Assembly: GCA_937859825.1 (NCBI GenBank)
Contig: CALMAP010000188.1
Coordinates: 2,712 to 7,845 of the forward strand
From: an uncultured Terriglobus sp.
GTDB lineage: Bacteria; Acidobacteriota; Terriglobia; Terriglobales; Acidobacteriaceae
Reading direction: 5' to 3'
DNA: 5,134 nt
How positions within the stretch are numbered: position 1 is the stretch's first letter; every line of letters starts with the position of its first letter. Of the stretch, positions 1-5,134 are shown piece by piece. The position numbers and the translations under genes were made by a program. A model generated the notes under the pieces. That model worked only from the letters and a program-made list of their open reading frames with translations, ran no database searches and was not told the DNA's origin.

Positions 1-321
1 GACCGGTTACCTTTCGTGATGCTGCACAATGGTCTGCTTCTTCCATTGTTTGCCATGGTCATCCTTGGCTTGTGTTATCCGAATAAACTGGCGACGATGC
101 TTTCCTGGAAGCCCCTGATGTTTCTGGGTGAATCAAGCTATGCCTTATACCTCTTCCATTTCGCATACAACGACCTGGCAAGGTCGCATGGCGTGCCGGA
201 GACCATACCTGGCCTGGCCTGGCGCATGCTGATCGTTGTTCCGGTCAGCGGTCTGCTCTATGTGCTGATCGAGCGCCCAGGACGGAGATGGATATTGCAA
301 CGCTTCGCCATGAGAAAATAA
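1..321 (+). CDS. Acyltransferase 3 family membrane protein, C-terminal part (5' end outside window)
   Basis: This is the last 106 codons of a gene that enters from the left; the reading frame is open from base 1 and ends at TAA 319-321. The protein is hydrophobic and has the features of the end of an acyltransferase-3 (OafA/YrhL-like) protein. A membrane segment lies at about residues 11-25, followed by the typical penultimate block FLGESSYALYLFHF (residues 41-54). A last membrane helix follows at about 73-87, and the family's closing IERPGRRWI-type motif at 88-96. The family moves acyl groups, usually acetyl from cytoplasmic acetyl-CoA, onto sugars of exopolysaccharide, O-antigen or other envelope glycans at the inner membrane. 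The catalytic N-terminal region (R/H motifs) is outside the window, so activity cannot be judged. It lies 27 nt ahead of the MBOAT gene and is probably co-transcribed with it. An internal ATG at 16 is not a plausible start. Confidence 0.88.
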   Translation, partial: DRLPFVMLHNGLLLPLFAMVILGLCYPNKLATMLSWKPLMFLGESSYALYLFHFAYNDLARSHGVPETIPGLAWRMLIVVPVSGLLYVLIERPGRRWILQRFAMRK

Positions 322-348
322 GCATGCTCACGTAAAGCACCTATCAGC

Positions 349-1773
349 ATGCTGTTCAACTCATTCCCGTTCCTCCTCGGCTTTCTGCCGGTGGTTGTGG
401 TTGGCGCGTATCTGGTGCGCGACTGGTTCGGCGTGCGCATGGTGCAGGCCTGGGTGTTGCTCGCGTCGGTGGTGTTCTATGGCTGGAACAAGCCATCGCA
501 CCTGCCGTTTCTTTTCGGATCGATCGTGGTGAACTTCCTGCTTGCGCGGCGGATCGCGGCGAGCGGGCAGCCCCGCAGAAAGCTGCTGTTGCAACTGGGG
601 CTGGTCCTGAACATCAGCTATCTCTGCTACTTCAAGTACACCTCGTTCCTGCTTCGGAATTTCCGGTATTTCTTTCATTCAGGCTTCGATGTGCGAGAGC
701 ACAGCTTTCCGCTCGGCATCAGTTTCTTTACCATCACGCAGATCGCCTATCTGGTGGACGTATATCAGGAAGCGCTGCCCGCAATGGGGCTGCTGGACGC
801 ATCGACCTTTGTGTCGTTCTTTCCCTATGTCATTTCCGGGCCGATTCCGCGCGCGAACCGCATGCAGGCGCAGTTCGGAGACTTCGGCGGCAAGACCGGC
901 CGCCGCCATGAATTGCTCACGCGCGGCATCTATCTGTTCTCGCTTGGGCTGGCGAAAAAGGTGTTGTTCGCCTTCGTGTTCACGCCCATCGCGGGGGCCG
1001 TCTTCGACACGCACGCGGCCGTCTCGGCGCTGGAGGTCTGGATCGGCGTCTTTGCCTACACGCTGCAGTTGTACTTCGATTTCAGCGGCTACTCCGACAT
1101 GGCGATGGGCGCGGCGATGATGCTGGGCATCGAGATTCCGCGCAACTTCGATGCGCCGCTGCGCTCAAAATCGTTGATCGAATTCTGGGAGCGGTGGCAC
1201 ATCTCTCTGTCGGAATTCATCACGACGTATCTGTTCACGCCCGTGATCAAGGCGATGCCGAAGGCAACGCTTGGCCGCGTGATGGTCACCGTCTTCATCG
1301 TCATGGTGATCGCCGGCTTCTGGCATGGCCCGGCGTGGACATTCGTCATCTACGGCGCGGTACATGGCGCTGGACTGGCGATCAATCGCTACTGGCGGAA
1401 GAAGAAGCTTGCAAAGCTGCCCGCGTTCCTATCGTGGGCCCTCACCTTCACCGTCGTGCTGCTTTCGTTTCTGATCTTCCGGGCGGCCAGCATGCGCACT
1501 GCACTGCACCTGATGGCGGCCATGGTCAACGTGCACCACCTGGCCGGGTTCGACAATGTGAAACCTGCGCTGCAGGGGCTTACCGTCATCTCGCGGCTTG
1601 TGCTTCTGCCTGCGGGCATCGTTGCCGCATTTTATGGCCGCTCGACGGACGACCTCCGTCAGCGCTTTCAGCCGTCGTTTGCAAATGCACTGCTGGTGAC
1701 CGGGGCGATTGTGGCGAGCTTTGCCTTTTCCGTCTTCAACGACGCACCTGACTTTCTCTACTTCAAGTTCTAG
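349..1773 (+). CDS. MBOAT family O-acyltransferase (AlgI/DltB-like), probable polysaccharide acylation protein
   Basis: A complete 474-residue polytopic inner-membrane protein, the usual length for AlgI-type MBOATs. The start at 349 fits because the family typically opens with MLFNSFPFLLGFLPVV-like sequence, seen here at residues 1-16; no clear Shine-Dalgarno precedes it. Family landmarks in order: LGISFFTITQIAYLVDVY (122-139), FFPYVISGPIPRANRM (157-172), LQLYFDFSGYSDMAMG (239-254), the EFWERWHISLS block (278-288, His284), and FWHGPAW (324-330) with His326 at the position of the invariant MBOAT catalytic histidine. A second conserved-looking histidine follows at VHG (His339), and the protein ends in the typical YFKF. 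Known family members take an acyl group from a cytoplasmic donor and pass it across the membrane for transfer to an exported polymer by an SGNH-type partner. The gene 11 nt downstream fits that partner. Substrate and acyl donor are unknown; alginate is not implied. Confidence 0.95.
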   Translation: MLFNSFPFLLGFLPVVVVGAYLVRDWFGVRMVQAWVLLASVVFYGWNKPSHLPFLFGSIVVNFLLARRIAASGQPRRKLLLQLGLVLNISYLCYFKYTSFLLRNFRYFFHSGFDVREHSFPLGISFFTITQIAYLVDVYQEALPAMGLLDASTFVSFFPYVISGPIPRANRMQAQFGDFGGKTGRRHELLTRGIYLFSLGLAKKVLFAFVFTPIAGAVFDTHAAVSALEVWIGVFAYTLQLYFDFSGYSDMAMGAAMMLGIEIPRNFDAPLRSKSLIEFWERWHISLSEFITTYLFTPVIKAMPKATLGRVMVTVFIVMVIAGFWHGPAWTFVIYGAVHGAGLAINRYWRKKKLAKLPAFLSWALTFTVVLLSFLIFRAASMRTALHLMAAMVNVHHLAGFDNVKPALQGLTVISRLVLLPAGIVAAFYGRSTDDLRQRFQPSFANALLVTGAIVASFAFSVFNDAPDFLYFKF

Positions 1774-1774
1774 C

Positions 1775-1781
1775 GGGGTGG
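1775..1781 (+). promoter_or_regulatory. Ribosome binding site of the SGNH-like gene
   Basis: A GGGGTGG stretch lies just after the MBOAT stop codon (TAG 1771-1773) and 3 nt before ATG 1785. It is purine-rich and resembles a Shine-Dalgarno, though not the ideal AGGAGG, and the spacing is short. It supports 1785 as the start and suggests tight translational coupling with the MBOAT gene. Confidence 0.55.
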
Positions 1782-1784
1782 TCC

Positions 1785-2840
1785 ATGTCTTATAAAAAGT
1801 GGCTCGCCACCGTCGCAGGCCTGTTCGGGGTCACTCTTGTCGTGTTCGTGCTGCTAGTGGCGTTCACGCAACGCGTCGTGACCGCGCCCGGCTACATGCG
1901 CGAGGTGATGGACCCGCTCACCTCAGTGCTGGACATTCCCTTCAGCTGGAAAGGCCTGAACTGCGACGTGGTCGTCTACGGGGACTCGACCACCATCACC
2001 GGCGTCGATCCGCGCGTAATTACGGCGGGCACAGGCATGAGCGCATGCAACATAGCCTCCATTCGCGACGTGACAGACGCGACCGGCACGTTTCCGCTGG
2101 ACCGCTACCTGGCCAACAACAGGCGGCCACGCTATATCGTCTTCGAGTACGCTCCGGACTTCTTCTTTCGCAGAACGGACTGGGACGACATCGGTGCCTA
2201 CGCTCCGTTTGTGCTGCTGCTGCGGCAACACGCCACGGCGAGGGCGGCCTGGCTCATGCTGGTGCACCCCAAGTCGACCCTGCGCTTCGTGCTTCCTACG
2301 CTTCGCGATCACTATCAGCGCAAGGGCGAACTGCCGCGCCTGCACAGCATCTATGACCCCGTTATCGCGAAGTACGAGAGCAGCAAGGGCCTGTTCACTA
2401 CCGCGGAACACCCTATGAACTTCTGCGAGGAACCGCCGCGTCCCCTCTTCGGCAAGCTCGACCCGAGGTGGGCCGAGGACCTGCGAAGGCAGTACGCCAA
2501 AAGCGGAACAACCGTGATCGTGAGAACTTCTGCCGTGCCCGGGTGCGACCCGGAGCTTGAGACCTTTCGCAAAGACGTTGCGCCTCTGGTGGATGGCGGT
2601 ATCCCGACCCTGCCGATCGAAGACTTCGTCCACGGCGACCGCCACTTCACGCTGGAAGGTGCACGTCTGAACACGGAACTGCTGAACCGCCTACTGCACG
2701 CACGCGGTGCGGAAACCCATTCCTCCAACGCGCCTGTTCAGCAGCAAAATGCATTGCAACCCAGTCCCAACAGTGTTGGAGACCTACAGAATGACGGTTC
2801 CGCTCTCCACCTTCAGGGGGAAGGACAATCCGTCCGTTGA
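1785..2840 (+). CDS. Membrane-anchored SGNH-hydrolase-like protein, probable partner of the MBOAT acyltransferase
   Basis: A 351-residue protein with one N-terminal membrane segment (about residues 7-28, after the basic MSYKK start) and an otherwise soluble, presumably periplasmic, body. VVVYGDSTTITGVDP (62-76) matches the GDS nucleophile block of SGNH/GDSL enzymes, putting the candidate serine at Ser68. Near the end of the fold, VHGDRHFTLEGARL (282-295) resembles the closing Asp/His block with Asp285 and His287. The spacing here is D-x-H rather than the more common D-x-x-H. The block order (GDS first, D/H last) is that of canonical SGNH proteins and DltD-like partners, not of AlgX. The body has four cysteines (60, 88, 214, 254), possibly disulfide-bonded. 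From about residue 307 the protein becomes a polar, Gln/Ser/Asn-rich tail with less biased codon use. The gene follows the MBOAT gene by 11 nt, so it probably completes acyl transfer to an exported glycan. That role is inferred from position and motifs. Confidence 0.78.
   Translation: MSYKKWLATVAGLFGVTLVVFVLLVAFTQRVVTAPGYMREVMDPLTSVLDIPFSWKGLNCDVVVYGDSTTITGVDPRVITAGTGMSACNIASIRDVTDATGTFPLDRYLANNRRPRYIVFEYAPDFFFRRTDWDDIGAYAPFVLLLRQHATARAAWLMLVHPKSTLRFVLPTLRDHYQRKGELPRLHSIYDPVIAKYESSKGLFTTAEHPMNFCEEPPRPLFGKLDPRWAEDLRRQYAKSGTTVIVRTSAVPGCDPELETFRKDVAPLVDGGIPTLPIEDFVHGDRHFTLEGARLNTELLNRLLHARGAETHSSNAPVQQQNALQPSPNSVGDLQNDGSALHLQGEGQSVR
2764..2783 (+). repeat. Imperfect inverted repeat (hairpin) in the 3' tail of the SGNH-like gene
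   Basis: The sequence reads GTC-CCAAC-AGT-GTTGG-A-GAC. It can fold as an 8-bp stem with one bulged A and a 3-nt loop; as DNA, the core CCAACAGTGTTGG is a 13-bp dyad. It lies inside the coding sequence, 57 nt before the stop codon, and is not followed by a T-run, so it is not a standard Rho-independent terminator. It could be a protein-binding dyad, an attenuating RNA hairpin or chance. Confidence 0.45.
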
Positions 2841-2880
2841 CCTCCCAGTCCCATGCAAATCACGTTCACACGATTTTGCG

Positions 2881-2910
2881 TTGACAAGCCTGTCTCCACT
2901 CCGCTACAAG
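2881..2910 (+). promoter_or_regulatory. Candidate sigma70-type promoter for the Oar-like receptor gene
   Basis: An exact -35 consensus TTGACA (2881-2886) is followed after 18 nt by TACAAG (2905-2910), which matches the -10 consensus TATAAT at four of six positions including the first two bases. Transcription would start near 2917, giving a leader of roughly 75 nt before ATG 2993. It is correctly placed in the 152-nt gap between the acylation genes and the receptor gene, which argues that the receptor has its own transcription unit. The -35 element is embedded in a small dyad, GACA-AGCC-TGTC (2883-2894). The call rests on consensus matching alone. Confidence 0.5.
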
Positions 2911-2983
2911 CACATCGCTCATAAAACATGAACGTCAGCGGTTACGAAACTTCGTCACTGCTGCAAACCAAGTGCTCTTTTTC

Positions 2984-2988
2984 GGAGG
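2984..2988 (+). promoter_or_regulatory. Ribosome binding site that fixes the receptor start
   Basis: GGAGG lies 4 nt ahead of ATG 2993. It is the best Shine-Dalgarno in the window and selects this start over the ATG at 2928, which is in another frame. Translation from 2993 begins directly with a signal peptide. Confidence 0.8.
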
Positions 2989-2992
2989 CTCG

Positions 2993-5134
2993 ATGTTTCG
3001 CACTCGTTCCGTCCTTGCGCCGTTTCTGGCGTCATCGCTGGCACTCTCACTCGCGCAGGTGGCTGTCGGCCAGTCCGACAGTTCGTCACTTTCCGGCACC
3101 GTCACCGACACGAGCGGCGCGGTTCTGCCGAACGCCAAGGTCACCATCACCAACAACGCGACCAAGGCCGTCAACACGGTTAACAGCAATGACAGTGGCA
3201 CCTACACCGTTCCCAACATTCCATCGGGCGATTACACCGTTCGTGTTGAGGCGAACGGCTTTCAGAGCTACAACGTTCAGAATGTGCACGTCGATCCAAG
3301 CATTGGGCGCCGTGTAGATGCCTCGCTGAAGATCGGGGAATCCACCACCTCCGTCGAGGTGCAGTCCGACGTGAACACCGTACAGACTGAGAGCGCCGTG
3401 GTCGGCCAGCTCGTTACGCAGGAACAGATCAAGAGCATCCAGCTCAACGGCCGTAATCCGCTCTATCTTTCGCAGCTTGAGCCCGGCGTGGTGCGCAATG
3501 CGCCCATGGCTTCGTTCTCCTTCGGTCTCGACAACGGCCTGAACATTGGCGGCGCGCGCTCCCAGGAAAGCCTCATTACCCTGGACGGTGCACCCGCAGT
3601 GCGTACCCGTTCCAACGGTACAAGTGTCGGCGTGGCCGACGTGGATTCCACCGGCCAAGTGCAGATCCTGACCAACAGTTACCAGGCCGAGTATGGACGT
3701 ACCTCGGGCGGACAGGTACGCATCGTACCCAAGAGCGGCACAAGCACGCTGCATGGCTCCGCCTATGAATACCTGCGCAATACCTTCTTCAACGCCAACA
3801 CCTGGCAGCGCAAGCTGCCCACAAACATCCTGCGCACACGCTCACGTCCACCGGGATTCGTATTCAACCAGTTCGGCTACAACTTCAATGGGCCGGTGAC
3901 CTTTCCTGGATTCAACACCAGCCGCACGCACCTGTTCTTCCTGTTCGGTCAGGAATATGTTCGCTTCAACAACGAAGACACTGCCTTTCAGAAAGTGCCG
4001 ACCGCGCTGATGCGCACCGGCGACTTCAGCGAGCTGCTCGCCCCCAACATTTTCTATAGCGGCAACAATACTCAAGTGTTCAACCCGCAAACCCGTGTTG
4101 CCTATGCGGGCAATCGAATTACGTCAGGCCTGAGCGCAAATGGGCTCGCACTGCTCAATGCATTCCCGGCGCCGAACGCTGCAGGTTCCAATTACAACTG
4201 GGCAGATGCGGCGACCGAACGCCAGACCCAGCGTAAGGACACCTACGTTATCGACTACATTCCGGCAGAAGCGCACCGCCTGCGCTTCACCGTGCTGAAC
4301 TACAACTACACGGACTACTCACCGCACTACGGCAACTTCAATCGCAATCCGCGTATCTTCCTGCGGCCAAACCAGATCGGTGTCATTCACTACACGTGGA
4401 ACGTGTCGCCAAGCTTTGTGAACGAGGTAATCGTCTCCGGTGCGACCGACCACGTCACCATCAACATCGACACTTCCAGCGGCCTGTATGACCGCACCAA
4501 GTACGGCATCAACTACCCGTACCTCTACCCCAACAACAAAACCTTGCCAAACAAGATCCCCACGGTGTCGATTGCGAACTTCACCCTGCTGGATGGAGGT
4601 CCATACCCTTCACGGTCGGGCGGCATTGTCTACAACGGCGCAGACACCATCACCAAGGTGCTCGGCAACCACACGTTGAAGGCCGGATTCAATTTTGAGT
4701 ACGCCGGCGAAAACAACTTCGACCAGATCACTGTATCCAACACGCCTGGCTCCACCAACAACCAGAACGGACGCTTCAACTTCACCGACTCACGCACACT
4801 TGCCTCAGCCAGTTCCGTCGGCACCAGCGGAGTGGCTGTAGCCAATACGGCACTCGGCCTGTTCGACACCTATGGGGAAATCGGGCAGCGTTCCTACACG
4901 TTGTACCGCAGCACCATGTATGAAGGATTTGTGCAGGACCAGTGGCGCGCTACGCCAAGTCTCGTGATCGAGGCGGGCCTCCGGTATAGCTGGTACAACC
5001 CGTACTACGCAAAGTGGGGCAATCAGTCAGTCTTCAACCCGGCCAACTACAATCCCTCGATCGCAGCCGTCGTCAATCCGTCTACCGACGTAGTGACAAC
5101 CCCAAGCGGCGACCAGAGCCGCTATAACGGTGTA
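2993..5134 (+). CDS. Oar-like TonB-dependent receptor with N-terminal carboxypeptidase-regulatory domain (3' end outside window)
   Basis: The first 714 codons are present with no stop to the window end; such proteins are usually about 1000-1200 residues, so roughly a third is missing. Residues 1-26 form a Sec signal peptide (MFRTR, a hydrophobic core, then AVG/Q as a likely cleavage region). Residues about 31-115 are a carboxypeptidase-regulatory/Cna-B-like beta-sandwich: LSGTVTDTSGAVLPNAKVTI, then SGTYTVPNIPSGDYTVRVEANGF. A plug-like region follows (about 120-250), with LNGRNPLYLSQLEPGV (151-166), IGGARSQESLITLDGA (185-200) and YQAEYGRTSGGQVRIVPKSG (230-249). After HGSAYEYLRN (254-263) the sequence is Asn/Tyr/aromatic-rich and alternating, as in an outer-membrane beta-barrel, with strand-like VQDQWRATPSLVIEAGLRYS near 648-667. 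No cysteine is seen. Such receptors sit in the outer membrane and may import carbohydrates or other ligands with TonB energy; the ligand cannot be told here. A canonical TonB box is not obvious, though SVEVQSD (120-126) occupies a plausible position. Confidence 0.93.
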   Translation, partial: MFRTRSVLAPFLASSLALSLAQVAVGQSDSSSLSGTVTDTSGAVLPNAKVTITNNATKAVNTVNSNDSGTYTVPNIPSGDYTVRVEANGFQSYNVQNVHVDPSIGRRVDASLKIGESTTSVEVQSDVNTVQTESAVVGQLVTQEQIKSIQLNGRNPLYLSQLEPGVVRNAPMASFSFGLDNGLNIGGARSQESLITLDGAPAVRTRSNGTSVGVADVDSTGQVQILTNSYQAEYGRTSGGQVRIVPKSGTSTLHGSAYEYLRNTFFNANTWQRKLPTNILRTRSRPPGFVFNQFGYNFNGPVTFPGFNTSRTHLFFLFGQEYVRFNNEDTAFQKVPTALMRTGDFSELLAPNIFYSGNNTQVFNPQTRVAYAGNRITSGLSANGLALLNAFPAPNAAGSNYNWADAATERQTQRKDTYVIDYIPAEAHRLRFTVLNYNYTDYSPHYGNFNRNPRIFLRPNQIGVIHYTWNVSPSFVNEVIVSGATDHVTINIDTSSGLYDRTKYGINYPYLYPNNKTLPNKIPTVSIANFTLLDGGPYPSRSGGIVYNGADTITKVLGNHTLKAGFNFEYAGENNFDQITVSNTPGSTNNQNGRFNFTDSRTLASASSVGTSGVAVANTALGLFDTYGEIGQRSYTLYRSTMYEGFVQDQWRATPSLVIEAGLRYSWYNPYYAKWGNQSVFNPANYNPSIAAVVNPSTDVVTTPSGDQSRYNGV

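Noticed and set aside
1194..1751. Long alternative plus-strand frame inside the MBOAT gene
   Set aside because: The overlapping frame carries the MBOAT landmarks including the FWHG histidine; the alternative frame gives a His/Arg-rich shadow with no family features.
1923..2645. Minus-strand open frame of 240 codons inside the SGNH-like gene
   Set aside because: It is antisense to a gene with recognisable motifs and a GC3-biased frame; its translation is Arg/Val/Ala-rich with no recognisable domain. It is a typical shadow of GC-rich coding DNA.
2823..2835. Short inverted repeat GGAC-AATCC-GTCC at the end of the SGNH-like gene as a terminator
   Set aside because: The stem is only 4 bp, lies before the stop codon and is not followed by a run of T.
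349..2840. Naming the pair algI/algJ or dltB/dltD
   Set aside because: The families match at the level of MBOAT plus SGNH, but no alginate or teichoic-acid genes are seen and such polymers are not expected here. A specific symbol would overstate the evidence.
2928..3317. Plus-strand open frame starting at ATG 2928
   Set aside because: It overlaps the receptor in another frame, has no Shine-Dalgarno and gives an Arg/Ser/Pro-rich frame-shadow protein. The receptor start at 2993 has GGAGG and a signal peptide.
3086..3754. Minus-strand open frame of 222 codons opposite the receptor N-terminal region
   Set aside because: The plus strand encodes clear signal peptide, carboxypeptidase-regulatory and plug-like motifs here. 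The antisense product resembles nothing and has no good ribosome binding site in view.
4440..4679. Plus-strand alternative frame within the receptor barrel region
   Set aside because: Its Thr/Ser/Pro/Arg-rich translation is a frame shadow of the receptor frame, which stays open throughout.

Overview
The window looks like a piece of an Acidobacteriota chromosome, most likely class Terriglobia (Acidobacteriaceae-like). The clearest pointer is the gene at the right end, which encodes an Oar-like TonB-dependent receptor with an N-terminal carboxypeptidase-regulatory (Cna-B-like) domain, a family strongly expanded in that group. The coding sequence is moderately GC-rich with a GC bias at third codon positions. 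The assignment to a lineage is inference from protein style, not from a marker gene.

Left part (1-2840): three consecutive plus-strand genes, closely packed and probably one operon. The first is the C-terminal end of an acyltransferase-3 (OafA/YrhL-type) membrane protein, cut by the window start. After 27 nt comes a complete MBOAT O-acyltransferase of the AlgI/DltB type (349-1773). After 11 nt comes a membrane-anchored extracytoplasmic protein with SGNH-hydrolase-like motifs (1785-2840). An MBOAT protein next to an SGNH-like protein is the known layout of systems that carry acyl groups across the inner membrane and place them on an extracytoplasmic polymer (alginate AlgI/J/X, acetylated cellulose Wss, teichoic acid DltB/DltD, peptidoglycan PatA/PatB). 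The likely joint role is O-acylation of an exported polysaccharide or other envelope glycan. The polymer cannot be named from this window.

Middle (2841-2992): a 152-nt intergenic stretch with a good candidate sigma70-type promoter (exact TTGACA) and a strong ribosome binding site ahead of the next gene. No convincing Rho-independent terminator was found. A bulged hairpin lies inside the low-GC3 tail of the SGNH-like gene.

Right part (2993-5134): the first 714 codons of the Oar-like receptor, running off the window end. It has its own promoter and is probably a separate transcription unit for outer-membrane uptake or surface function.

No tRNA, rRNA, CRISPR array, insertion sequence or phage gene was recognised. 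The window is mostly an ordinary envelope-biogenesis region. The points worth a second look are the mirrored palindrome over the MBOAT start codon, the compositionally different tail of the SGNH-like gene, and the combination of two acyltransferase families in one operon.
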